From NCBI RefSeq assembly GCF_050947875.1, contig NC_134576.1:59028255-59092254 (forward strand): 64,000 nt of DNA, given 5' to 3'. The translations under genes and the position numbers were made by a program. The notes below the pieces were generated by a model, which saw nothing but the letters and a program-made list of their open reading frames with translations, was not told the origin of the DNA and made no database searches. Source of the stretch: Dermacentor variabilis. Lineage: Eukaryota > Arthropoda > Arachnida > Ixodida > Ixodidae. Shown here piece by piece: positions 9,760 through 20,474 of the stretch. Each line of letters opens with the position of its first letter. Positions within the stretch are counted from its first letter, which is position 1.

Positions 9760-12230
9760 ACAATTACAAGGCAACTACGTCATTTACTTTGACATTCATT
9801 TGAATAAAAAAAACTTCGATACCTCAAAATAAATGTGCAGAGATGAACTGTGATAGTGCTCATTGCACAAAATGGTGGCGTTCTTTCCTGACTGAACATT
9901 GTTGGGGGTAAATGAGTTGCATATTGTGTTTCTTATCTTTTTGTTTGTCATCTTGACACCTTTCACATCAGATCATGCATAACCAACACCGCCAGTTTTG
10001 CATCATAACATAATAAAATTAGTTGGTAGTCATATACTGCAGAAAGCAGCGCATTCTGTTTCACATACTTCACATGTGCACAAATCATAAAAAAATTGTG
10101 CACATGCGAATGTGTCTGACCTTCCAAGTTATAGCTCTCTTTTTGAAATCTCACTGGCATTATTATCACAAATGTGCATCCCTACTAAATCTGCATGAAA
10201 TTAGCGTATACAAAGTGTAAACCAAGTCTTTAAGCCATGACAATAGACGAACACATATAATGCTCTGAACAAGCAACTAAAGCGAGCAAAATGTGCTCAA
10301 TTGCGTTTTCCACATTCTACACGAATATATTTCACATATACTTGCCCTGTTCAGTATCAATTCAATGTGGTTGGGCTTGTAGTTTATTTCACACCCGTAT
10401 TTCTTTACACTAGCAGGTAATAACTAATTAGCCCACATTGTCAGCTGCAACTCAGGAGTACTCATTTGTGTCCCTTGCACTTACTGGCACTTCGCTGCGC
10501 TCGCGTTCATTTACACTCGCCTACACTGACTCAGTGACTTCGCACTCTTGTGAAATCAGCAGAAATAAGTGAAAGGGCCCGTGAATTTGTGCAGTGATAG
10601 TACAGCGCAGGCAAGTGCTTCAATATCATCCACCTGCGAGCAATATTGCAAACACTTGCGTCTTTCTGCGCCCCACTACAATTTTCTGCCGGCAAAATAT
10701 CAGGTTTTTCTTCGTGTGCTTCATCATAAGCATATGATCTTTTCGTAGTGCAATTAACAGTCACTCTCGGCCAGTTTCTGGCTTATCGGTGCAATGATCC
10801 ACTGTATGGTTGCACCGGAGAGCCGGGGGTTCTGCTTTCTTTGGTGGCGTTGTTATTATTATCAACCTCTCCCGCTTCAATCCTGTAAAGAATAAACTCA
10901 ATTAGCTGAGAATAAAAAGAAAATCCAGAACATTTATAATTCGAGAAACAAAGGCTGCTAAAAAGCCTCATTAATGCCCATTTTGTGGCTAGTGGGTACC
11001 TCATAGCCGAAAATCAACACTGCATACCAATCACTAGACATAAGCAAAACGCACGACAAACCGATACACTTTTTCTCTGATGATGCACTGTGGGAGTTAA
11101 ATGGTTATTTTCGCGTTAAAGAATCTACGAGCTAAATTTGGCTTTGAATTCCAGTGAACTCGTTGCACTGAACAGAAAAGCCAGAAACCCACGCAAATCC
11201 ACACATTACAACGAGGAAAGTGCATAACACACCAGAAAACTCTTCAAAATAAAGCCGTAGTTCGACAAACTTAACCTACGAAATACAATGAATTCATTTC
11301 GCAAAGTCCGCGATGCGGTTAAAGAAAGGAAGATTAGATCGTTGGAACGCTCCACGCGATTACTGGCGGCGCGATAAAACGTAAGCCCTAGTGAAAATCC
11401 GCACGTGAAATTTCAACGAAAGGACACTTGGCTACGCAAGCAAAAAATATCGCCAGCAGTAATGTAATTTGAGGAAACCGAAAAGGAACTACGCCTCCAC
11501 TTATAGTTCCCACGCCAAAACTTCAATGGGCGTGTCTTCGTTAATACTACACCAACAGACCTTTAATCGCCGAGATTCGTTATCTACTGGCTCATAATAA
11601 TGCAATGACAGAAATTAAGCATTTCGTAGTATGGTACGCAAAATCAACCTACCCTTATCAACACTGGTTCCCAGCTGTACAGCAGACACACTCCAGGGCC
11701 CGACGCTGCAGCGCACACGGCTGCTTATTGTCGCGCAGTGGTCGCTCTCGCGCGAGTTGTCTGAGTTCCACTAGCTTCTCGCAATTTCCGGCAACATCGG
11801 CGGAACTGGACATCATTGAGATCGCCGAGAGCGTAGATCGACGCGGCAGGACGCCTTCACAACGCGAATACAGTCGCACACCGTCACTGGTACAACGAAA
11901 TGACGATAATTGCCATCAAAAAGAATCGCCTCGTCCGCCGGCTCACGCGATATTGTTGCATCTTCGCGGCCTGAGCAGTCTTTCCTCCTGCTCCGCCATC
12001 AAAGCTACACGCACAGAGGCGACGACTTCGTTCTTAGTCTATACGCTCTCTTCTTTTGATTCTCGCTTTTCTTTTTCCGCTAGCAGCATCTCCCTCATCA
12101 CTCCTTGGGCCTTTCACATTGTAACGCTCTCTCAACGGTTGTGCGCGCTTTTCGGGCGCCAAATTTGCGGCGCTGGATATAAACGTTGCGTTTTAGTCAT
12201 TGGCCGCATACAGCCATGAGTATGGAATCG
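9760..12230. other. AT-rich unassigned region
   Basis: No gene recognised. A block at about 10480-10560 contains short irregular repeats of CACTCGC/CACTGACTC type. The stretch 11650-12190 is GC- and CpG-richer than its surroundings, with open frames on both strands and a TATA-like gatataaacg at about 12175. This may mark a host promoter or first exon, but no motif confirms it. Confidence 0.35.
11658..11816 (-). CDS. Speculative short ORF in CpG-rich block
   Basis: A 52-codon minus-strand frame starts MMSSSADVAGNCEKLVELRQ and ends CCTAGNQC. It sits in the CpG-rich block and has a donor-like AGGGTAGGT a few bases past its stop, so it could be part of a host first exon or 5' leader. The stop before the donor argues against simple coding continuity. 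No family recognised. Confidence 0.15.
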   Translation of the reverse strand: MMSSSADVAGNCEKLVELRQLARERPLRDNKQPCALQRRALECVCCTAGNQC

Positions 12231-12237
12231 GCCGCAC

Positions 12238-12276
12238 TTTGTCATGCATGACCTTATAAAGGTCATGCATGACAAA
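12238..12276. repeat. Perfect 18-bp-arm palindrome with doubled GTCATGCATGAC
   Basis: Arms 12238-12255 and 12259-12276 are exact reverse complements around a 3-base centre (ata). Each arm also contains the 12-bp palindrome GTCATGCATGAC, so the locus is a palindrome of palindromes. It lies just 3' of the CpG-rich block, which fits a dimeric protein-binding site or a fold-back end. Function unknown. Confidence 0.9.
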
Positions 12277-12639
12277 ACGCTAATATGTGGTGATCTGTGA
12301 TGAACCGAGAACGCACCGCTTATTCGGAGGACGCTATGCAGAACATGACTTAGAGTGCACTTTTACCCGCCTCGACCGCAGACCGCTGTCGGAGAAGAAT
12401 ATCCTGGGAACTTGGCGTAAGCACTACTGTGTTCACAAGGTCGCAATATAACGGTTGTGCTTATTAAAAGCGACTGCACTGTCTGTAGGAATGCTTGTGG
12501 CTGTTAGCGGTCATAATTCTTCCGAGGGTGCGCCCTCTTACTGCCTGTACATTCTTCTTATCTTTTTTGCTATCTCTGTTGAACTTGCGCTTTTTCAACT
12601 TGCTGGCAAAACAGTACTGCCAGCAACGACTGAGTGATG

Positions 12640-12990
12640 TTTTATCATTATGTTTATCGTTGTTTTAATAACCACGTGCTTTTTGAAAATCTGTGATGTG
12701 AAATTATGGATGATGCTATAAATTGTATTTCTCATATGCTTGTTCCTTTCCTACCTTTTTTTCTCTTTTTGCAACAGATCATACGCAATTGAAATAAGTT
12801 GATTGTGCGCTATGTGTTTGCCATGCTCATTGCTGTTTACATAGGTCCATTATCCTTTACACTTACTAAGTACCTTTTTGTAGTCTATGTAAATGCCTGT
12901 GCAACAAATGTCTACAGACCCTACTAACCCACCACTGTTAAAATCCCTGATGGGATTGACAGGACCACAAATTAAAAAAAAATATCTTTG
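12640..12990 (+). repeat. LINE 3' UTR/tail (CR1/L2-like)
   Basis: The segment ends ...ccctgatgggattgacaggaccacaa followed by A-rich sequence. This resembles the end of the LINE at 58.33-58.37 kb (ccctgatgggactggcatta then ATAAA). The upstream part is T-rich and noncoding. It is a 5'-truncated LINE tail; its 5' boundary is uncertain. Confidence 0.5.
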
Positions 12991-13034
12991 TTTCATATTT
13001 AATAAGTAGCTTTAGGAGCCTCAAAAGGGAAAAA

Positions 13035-13560
13035 TCATCGACGATAGCATACTCGTAAATGCGAAATTTTATCGCATTTGTATGCGTGGTTTGTACTGTA
13101 TACGTGGTTTGATTTGATGATGTACTGAGGCATCGCGCCGATCACCGCGCCGACTGGAAGAGCCCCGATGTCCGGCGGTATATATAGCCGAGGCACACAG
13201 TTGCCACTTCTCGTCAACGCACCTTATGCAAACGCAATCTTTACGGGGAAAGACTTCCAGCGAAAGCTATGAGCGAAGGCGTGCTTTCTGGTTCTTTAAT
13301 TTTTTCTCCTCCAGGACGGCCGGTGCCTGGTGTGCATGCAGGTGATCACCATGTTGTGGTGCTTCAAAGTGACTTTCTCCACATTCCTCCTAGCGCTCTC
13401 TTCGCTCTCGCCGTATTTCACTCCCTGCACTCGCTCTTTCATTTTCGTTGCGCAGGTTCGCTAAGTTACGCCTCCGATGCTCAACGCAGGCACGGGCTCC
13501 CAAGAGGCGCGCTCAAAAGAGATGGTGATGTGGGAGAGGTAGAGAGAGGATAGGGCAGCT
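13035..13560. other. Unassigned, no gene seen
   Basis: A TATA-like gtatatatagccga at about 13178-13192 and moderate GC occur, but no convincing coding signal or repeat family was recognised. Confidence 0.3.
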
Positions 13561-13565
13561 TTAAA

Positions 13566-13735
13566 AATTAAATTATGCTGTTTACGTGCCAAAACCACTT
13601 TCTGATTATGAGGCACGCCGTAGTGGAGGACTCCGGAAATTTCGACCACCTGGGGTTCTTTAACGTGCACCTAAATCTAAGCACACGAGTGTTTTCGCAT
13701 TTCGCCCCCATCGAAATGTGGCCACCGCGGCGGGT
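13566..13735 (-). repeat. Tick SINE body lacking its tRNA head
   Basis: The block containing gaggcacgccgtagtggagg, ggggttctttaacgtgcacc and cgaaatgtggccaccg is, from memory, the body of the very abundant tRNA-derived SINE of metastriate ticks, in reverse orientation. The tRNA-like head that should follow (A and B boxes) is missing, and the sequence passes straight into a short (TA)n tract, so the copy is truncated. Confidence 0.6.
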
Positions 13736-13751
13736 AGGGCAGCTCAGAAAA

Positions 13752-13752
<1 letters not shown>

Positions 13753-13786
<34 letters not shown>

Positions 13787-13789
13787 TAT
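13753..13789. repeat. (TA)n microsatellite
   Basis: About 17 TA units, located between the truncated SINE body and the left arm of the 13793-14100 inverted repeat. Confidence 0.95.
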
Positions 13790-13792
13790 AAA

Positions 13793-14100
13793 GTTCACGA
13801 GGGTAATTGTAGTGAAGAAGGGGGACGCTATAGCGGGCCTTCCTCTGAAGCACATTCTGGTGGGTCAACCTCTCAAGTGCGTTTGCTCGGCGAACGCTTA
13901 TCGTGCTAGGCGTCTGTGCCCTTCTCCAACGGTGGGTCTGAAGCGTCTGCGACTAATACACGCCTTTACAATATATATGTATATATATAGCACGAGCGAC
14001 GTTCCCCGAGCAAGCGCACTTGAGATTTACCCACCAGAAAGCGCTAAGAGGAAGGCCCACTATAGCATCCCTCTTCTTCGCTACAACTACGCCCGTGAAC
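13793..14100. repeat. Large imperfect inverted repeat (fold-back-like)
   Basis: Arms 13793-13918 and 13988-14100 are inverted copies, about 85% identical by eye with a few small gaps. Both begin gttcacg at the outer end and contain gctatag(c/t)gggccttcctct and ttctggtggg. The 69-bp spacer ends in TATA-rich sequence. A transcript could form a long hairpin. It may be two inserted copies of one short repeat in opposite orientation or a fold-back element; no transposase is present and no target duplication is clear. Confidence 0.8.
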
Positions 14101-14371
14101 GAAAAGGGGTCCGTCCGTCCACCTAACAGCCTCTCACTATAGGTGGATTATAGTACGGCTTGAGGCGCTCGACGGTGACAATGTCTCGTCCACGAAGGCA
14201 CTTGTCCGAAGGCGCTTCAACGGTTCGACCAAGAAGTTGATGGGGGAGGCGCATTGGAAGACACGGCACGGCCTTCCACGCTTGTTTAGTGGTCGTAAAT
14301 AGAGACGAGGTGCAGAGGAAGGAACCAAGATCTACACAATCACTCCAACTCCATGAAGGAATGGGGCGCAC

Positions 14372-15510
14372 GCTACCGCAACGACAGTGGTCACAAAAAT
14401 ACCTTTCTTGACGCAGGTTTTCGTCCTGTGGTTCGTTTGTGCGCTTCAGCTGGGCTTCACGGCAGCCACCTGTTCCTCGCTTATCACAAAAGCGTACCCG
14501 CCCAGATTCTACCCATGGTCCTGAACGATTTTTCGTTGTCACCGCGCAAAAGCCTTTCCTTGCGACATAAAGTCGGCTTTTTCATCTGGCAACATCGAGC
14601 AACTATGTGCGAGGGACAGCCCCGACTACATAATCAGCCACCAGACTAGGGTGAGTTGGGGCATGCCATCGCAACGACAGAGGTCATGAAGATCCCCTTC
14701 TTGACGCAGGTGAGTTACCTTCCCAACGCGGCGTGTGTCAGCTCTGGAAAGCGCTGCTTTCTTGCGGTGTCGTGCCCACCTTGTGTAATTGGAACTTTTG
14801 GTGGGCTGTTGTTTGGAATGTTAACTCTCTACATCAAAGCTCAAAGAATTCCCCAAATGAAGTTTTACTGCCGCCCATTGAAACTATTCCAACGGCTATA
14901 TCTCATTTAGAAACATCGCTATGTTCCGTTCTGCCCGTTCTGCCCCGCGCGGATGCCCTGGAGAATGTTTTCCAGTTGACTCAGTCAAACGAAATAGGTT
15001 TCATGGCGGACGTGAATGGTAGATTTACAAAACTTTCCACTGAAAAAAAGTTCTTACGAAAAATGCAATTATGCAGAAAATCGCCTGAGTGGATCGAACT
15101 TGCTTTTTTTCTGGAATTCAAGAAACAAAACGCGAGGCTTGGCTTCAGTCGCAGACAAAAGTAGTATTAGTCTTCTCCAAAAAACTTGGTTGATCCTTGA
15201 GTACAGAAGACTTGCAGCATGCCCACCAGTTTGATCGCTACCAGCGAGACAAAACTAGGCTTATTATTGTAAACTATGCAAGATTTAAAGACAAGTCAAG
15301 AATTGTTACACTGGCTTCTGAGCTCAAAGGCACGGATTTTCGGAATCGCGAGGACTACTCAGCCAGAGTTCGACAGGCGTGAAGGAAACTATCTTCATGA
15401 ACAACAGAGCTGCAGAACATTTAAACTTCGCTTTTACAGGTTGCTGCTTGACGGCAAGCCATTCGTGCAGAATGCTGAGTCTGATTGTATAGTTGAACTG
15501 AGGGCATAGC
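14372..15510 (+). pseudogene. LINE 5' UTR monomers and ORF1 debris
   Basis: Two direct repeats of 47 bp (14372-14418 and 14665-14711, about 83% identical, both ending ttcttgacgcaggt) precede a region whose frames give pieces of a LINE ORF1: IIVNYARFKDKSRIVTLASE followed by FRNREDYSARVRQA (15255-15380), and LLLDGKPFVQNAESDCIVEL (15440-15507). These are the RRM-like and C-terminal parts of ORF1 proteins of CR1/L2-like elements. Frameshifts separate the pieces. No ORF2 follows, so it is a truncated dead copy. The repeats probably correspond to 5' UTR monomers. Confidence 0.5.
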
Positions 15511-16394
15511 AGTCACTGCGTTTTTCCATGCATGCGCTTCCCTCTTCTCCCTCCCCCCCCCCAGATCTGCCTCGCCCGGCGTTGTCTCTGTTTCCTTTAG
15601 AAATGAATGAAATGTCATAGAATTCGCTAAAATTCTCGGTAATTATTAAAGTGAAAATCCGATATCCACCTAATCTTAGCAATTGCTACAATCAAAACCA
15701 CCCATACGGGGTTCCTTGAAAGAAAAGCCTCACAGTGAAAGAAAAATTCGTCCTCGTCCAAGAATCTAACACGTCACCACCGCCATTCCGGGGCAGCTGC
15801 TCTACCATCCACGCTAACCTGGCGACTGGCAGATGGCAGGGTGCAGTCGAATTTGTCAATTCTAAGCAAGGAAAAACTTTTCACGTAATAGTCCTGCGGA
15901 AACCCGGAAGGTGGAAAGACGTTATTAATAAAGGGCAAATGAAGACCTGGACCCAACCAGATCGACGACACAAGCGGGTACATGTATCGGACCAAGAAAT
16001 AAATAATATTTCCACACGCCTCACGAGCTCAAAAGAAACCAAACAAACATCGTGAAGCGGATTTACCTTGGTGTGAGCGTTCACCAGCCGCTATAGACAC
16101 CTGATAAGCTGCAGTGATACCAGCCCAATCTGTGAATACTGCAAGATACCAGAAATACTTGATTGTATATTTTGCGTTTGTCCCGCGTGCGCGCAAGAAC
16201 GACAGCAACTGCTCTGTCCCATTGCCAACAACGATAAGAGTCCGATATCACACGAGTTTCTTTTATGTCCTCGGCCTAATCCAAACAGTGCGTCCCTGAC
16301 AACAGGTGCCGCTATAACCTTTCTTCAAGCCACTGGGCAGGACGCATTGCATTAGAGATGCCACAAAGCTGTGAATTTGTATTTAGGCACCTCT

Positions 16395-16525
16395 TTCTCA
16401 TATCATCATTACCTTCCATCAGCCCTTTTCCTCCCCGTCAATTTTTCCCCCGGGTAGGGTAGCTGGCCAGAGCAACTTATAGCTCAGGCCAATCTCTCTG
16501 CCTATCTGTAAATAAATATCCGTCT
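16395..16525 (+). repeat. Retroposon 3' tail module
   Basis: Contains a pyrimidine-rich leader, gggtagggtagctggccag, ctctctgcctatctgtaaat and an AATAAATA end. This resembles, from memory, a 3' end module common to arachnid LINEs/SINEs. No coding sequence. Boundaries approximate. Confidence 0.4.
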
Positions 16526-16544
16526 GTCTCTTCGTGCTTTGGCC

Positions 16545-16972
16545 ATCATCACTGCACCGTGCATGCCAGTTGCGTGCACATCATGCCCGCGCGCAAGTGA
16601 TGGACCTGTGGCGTTACGACGCATCATCCTCCAACCATTTTCAACACTGCAAGTGCGCAGGCGGTATCACCGCCACTATCTCTGGTCTCCGTTCCAGCCT
16701 TTTATGATCGACCTCTCAAATCTAGGAAACATTCAAGCGCCCTTTCCCATGACGAAATTATTTCTGTCCTTCCAGAAAAAGGCTTTTATGATCAGCCTAA
16801 ACTTTGATCTGTCAAGTGTGGGAAGCATTCAAGCGTCCCTTCCCATGTTGAGATGATTTCCCTCATCATCGAAAATGCTGTTACGATCACCCGGGACTTC
16901 GACTTGTTAAGTGTTGGAAATATTCAAGCGGGCTTTCACATGCCGAGATAATTGCCCTCTTTGCCGAAAAAC
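16545..16972 (+). repeat. LINE 5' fragment followed by a three-unit ~95-bp tandem repeat
   Basis: 16550-16700 resembles 36455-36610 (shared gtgcatgccagttgc and acgacgcatSatc), marking the same LINE 5' region. It is followed by three head-to-tail units, 16697-16780, 16782-16876 and 16877-16972, each with a ttttatgatca-like start, a ggaaacattcaagcg-like core and a ccgaaaa-like end. The first unit is about 11 bp shorter. Spacing and divergence fit a degenerate minisatellite inside a LINE leader. Confidence 0.6.
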
Positions 16973-16974
16973 CG

Positions 16975-17515
16975 TCACCCCTGTACGCCCTAAGCAGACA
17001 CATAGGGAAGGACTCAAAGTAAAAGGCACAAAGGGGAAGAGATCATGCACTTCACAATCCGATAAAGGCACTCACACTTCCACAAGTTGCACAAGCTTTC
17101 CAAAAAAACATCGACAAACACAAGACCGCGAGGGATTATTTGAGGCCATCTTGGACCCCGGGCTAGGCAGAACGCTGGAAACTCGAATAGAGTCACAATT
17201 ATATAACAGCGAAGTGAATAAATTCTTGTCTACATTTTTTTTCATCATCACCATGCCCTCCTTATGCACCGTCTCCTGATTCTTGCGGTGAATAGCCACC
17301 TGACCTAATCCATATCGCATCAGCTGGTTGGCAGCAATAGGATACCCCACCCTTCGTCCTGGCATGAGCAGAGTGGTGAGCGCTTCGCTTCTTTGAGAGT
17401 TTGCCACATTTTATCTCGTGTGTTTTCTGAAATACAAATTAGATTCTGTACATGCAGGCTCCCACTGAAAGTTTTCTCAAGTAACCGCAGAGTAAGGAAG
17501 TCCTCGTTCGGGATT
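16975..17515. other. Unassigned; possible leader or LTR remnant upstream of a Gypsy gag
   Basis: No gene. The segment directly precedes a Gypsy-like gag start. It includes agcagagtggtgagcgcttc (17369-17388), reminiscent of Gypsy leader or LTR sequence, but no paired LTR was found in the window. Confidence 0.3.
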
Positions 17516-17519
17516 GTCC

Positions 17520-18660
17520 ATGAATTTGGGCGAAAGGATAATGCTGGAGCTGTTATTACATTGTGAAGAACTGGGAACTAAGGTCCGGAAAAATCAGAGA
17601 AAGCCGCAACTTATTGAGGTGCTTGAGAAGTGCAAGGACGAAATTTCAGAAGCATGGGGAAGAGCTCAAAAGAACATTGCAGAAGAAAGGAAAAGAATTA
17701 AAAAACAAAAGCACGAAACTGTGCAAAATGCGGCAGAAGAAAAACAGAGACCTGATCGAAAATCAACTGCAGAAAGAAAGGAACGAGAGGTACAGAGAGC
17801 CCACAAACTAACGTTAAAGGAACTATATGAGCAGGAGGATCCGGCGAGGCAATCGGCAAGTAACCTATCAAAGATGTAAGACGTTCAGGTGAATCAGGAG
17901 CAAAAATAAGGGATCTCATGCCATCGCACACGGTGAGTGATGACATGGGATTGCTTCTGGTCATTGCTCAACGAACCTGCGAGAAAAACAGATCGTCACT
18001 AGAAAGGTGCCCACAACATATTCTGACCGTTCTTCCTGGCGAAGAAACGGAAATAATTATAAGGCTAATGAGAGGTGATGCATATGATTATTACAAAGTA
18101 AAAACTGCGTCACTAAGGAAATATTGGCTCTCCGCAGGGGATTTCCGCCGTCGTTTTCGGGATGCAGCTAGGACATCGGGTGAGTCTTTTCAAGATTTCC
18201 TTTACAAGCTGAAAGCCAATTTAATTGAGTGACTTAAACAGGAAGATGCATTCGGCTGTCACGACAAGATTGTTGAATTAAACTGCAAGAAGCAGTTCTA
18301 TGGGTCCTTGGGCGAAAGATGCGCCTGAGTATTCAAGATAGGTTGGGCGAAAGAGGCTCGGAACGTGCTGCTGTTCTAGCAGATGAATTCGCCGCACACC
18401 ACGAATCCTTAAAAATACGCGTTAGGCATTTCACCAAATTCAGCAAAGAGAAAAACAGGTGCCCTTTTCACAACAAGAAAGCTGGAGTTGGCACAAAAGA
18501 CATGCAGACCGATAAGTCAGGACAAATTAACACTGCAGGAAACTACGAAAGAAAAACAGAGAATGCGTTTCAAGCTAGAAAACAGGTTGTCTGTTTTCGC
18601 TGCCAGGAGTCTGCACACCTTGCGTTTGGCTGTAGGAAGCGTAGAATTGTTTTTTTTTTC
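17520..18660 (+). pseudogene. Gypsy-like gag (SCAN-like capsid and zinc knuckle), decayed
   Basis: The start is ATG at 17520 (MNLGERIMLELL). The first part is charged and helical with a Lys/Glu/Arg-rich coiled-coil-like stretch. After a stop and frame change, 17918-18232 gives a capsid/SCAN-like region (HILTVLPGEETEIIIRLMRG, SLRKYWLSAGDFRRRF). The end carries a CX2CX4HX4C knuckle, CFRCQESAHLAFGC (18592-18633). Stops and frameshifts lie between the blocks. The pol region is not recognisable downstream. Distinct gag type from Gypsy-1/2/3/4. Confidence 0.7.
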
Positions 18661-18669
18661 TTTCGTTAA

Positions 18670-19743
18670 TGGCCACTACGACAACTTGGCGTGGACCTTA
18701 GGTTCGCGACCTAGCAATGAATGGAATGCCCTACAAGGCACTTCCGGACTCAGCTGCGACAATGTGAGGAGAAAGCTGAAGATTTCACCGGGGAATGGAC
18801 ATGGATCCGGCAAGCAGCCGAGGAGAAAAGTCTTCGATTGCCCATAGCCAGCGTGAAAATTGAAGAATCACACTATTGATGAATGAAGGGGCAATATTGT
18901 AAAATGTGTAGAAACATTATCTCTAGTTGTTTTGAAATCCGTCGGAAATGCTGTTGAAGAATAAAGGGTTCAATTCCGGCGACGATACGGTCCAAGCCGT
19001 TTCACGTTCCAAGGCTCAGGAGATCGCGGCGGAGATAAAGCACAGCAACGAAGGTGAGAATATGCCTAGTGACATACACACTCAGGAAGCACATCAGATA
19101 GCTAGTGAAAGTGGTGGAAAGGGCACTAGCGAGGAGGCGTCCGCGTCAGCGAGAAGCAAGGGCTAGCCAACGAATTAGACACTAATTTGGGGCTGCCATG
19201 TTCGCAAAGCTCCCAAGACATACTGAAGGTTGTTAAAGAAGGAATCGCGACGGAAGGATTGAGCAATTACGCGGCGAATGTACAAACAGCGACTATTCCG
19301 CAGGGCGTTCCTTGTGGAGACGAGGCTTCATTAAGCAGCCCCAAAAGTCGAGGACGTGCGGGTAAACTCCCTGGTACCTCCGCATTTTACCCATGTTCCG
19401 GAATCACAAAAGGAGAGCGGAATGCCATGGCGCTGAAGCAGGGCAGGAACCCGATGCTGGGGAAACTCAAAAGCACATTCGGTGACCACCAGGCATGGCA
19501 AAACTTTTTCAGACGGCGTAAATTAAGTCGACCTAAGTATTCGGCGTAGCGACAAATTGAGGAAGACGCCACATCGCAGCGCGTTAAATAAGGAAACAGG
19601 CCATTGCGCAGAACTTCAAAAACTTCGTTGTGCTCCTTGGGAAAACGGAGGCGTCGCCTAAAACAAAACAGGGCGCGTCTCCGCGAACAGGGGGCGAGGA
19701 GTGACGGAGTCGCCATCTGTCGGAGGCGCCTCCCTTGTTTAGT
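18670..19743. other. Unassigned sequence after Gypsy gag
   Basis: A short open frame at 18948-19166 and a 120-codon one at 19187-19549 lack any motif I recognise. They may be remnants of the region between gag and protease of the preceding element. No LTR found. Confidence 0.3.
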
Positions 19744-20469
19744 ATGAGGGATCACGCGGCGCGCTCCTCATAGGTTTCGCTTACGGCGCTCGATAAGAAC
19801 ACCACGTGGCAGTACTCCGGGAAATTTATGTAGGTACTCTCAAAACGAGGAAGGTTTGGAACTGTCGATATAATTATCATGGGCAAACTGAAAGCACAGA
19901 ATCGTTTACAGACGCTATTTATTTACCGAATACGTACAGTGCACGCCACTGCACGCGGTCGCGGCGATGGAGTCTCCCGAACCGGCTTCTTGCGTGAATG
20001 GTAGGCAAACGCTGAAAGTAAACTAAGTGAAATATGTTCTTATAGTGGGTAGTCAGTGTAAACAAACGGTGCATAACAGAATGCTGCCTCATTGCAGCGA
20101 TTCCTCGCGACTGTGCTTACTGCATACCCGAATTGTAGCCGATGGCTGTCTGCCGGTTCTAAGTTTCGCCAGCCCAGCTTGACACAGCTCCTTGCCCTGT
20201 AGCTACGTGTGAATAAGGCTGACACCGGGCTCGGTTGCGTGCGTCCGGCATCGCGGCACCGAGCAGTAGCCTAACATGCTCCACGCCTCCAAAGCCAGCC
20301 ACTACCTATTATAGTAGTTCCAGATGTTGCCAAGTTGACACCCAAGGCGGTAAAGCCTCAATATTTAATCAGAACCGCGGCGCAGGTGGGAATATAAAGT
20401 TTAGTTTCCAGCTCAATTCGGCGCTTCCGAAGCAGCCGACGCGGCCGTTGTGTCCGCGTGATCCCTCAT
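19744..20469. mobile_element. Candidate 726-bp non-autonomous DNA element with 16-bp TIRs
   Basis: ATGAGGGATCACGCGG at 19744-19759 is repeated exactly inverted at 20454-20469. The interior carries no transposase frame. The flanks do not show a clear target duplication, so the boundaries could be slightly wrong, or the inverted repeat could be part of a larger unit. The sequences just inside both ends resemble, from memory, dispersed tick repeats. Confidence 0.5.
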
Positions 20470-20474
20470 GCCAC

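Noticed and set aside
11605..12219. Plus-strand 204-codon ORF as a gene
   Set aside because: Ser/Thr/Arg-rich without domain, codon pattern or start context; it lies in a CpG-rich, promoter-like block.
16697..16972. CRISPR-like array
   Set aside because: The repeats are long, degenerate and head-to-tail with no spacers, and the genome is eukaryotic.
17520..18660. Host SCAN-domain protein
   Set aside because: The zinc knuckle, stops and position after leader-like sequence fit a Gypsy gag remnant.
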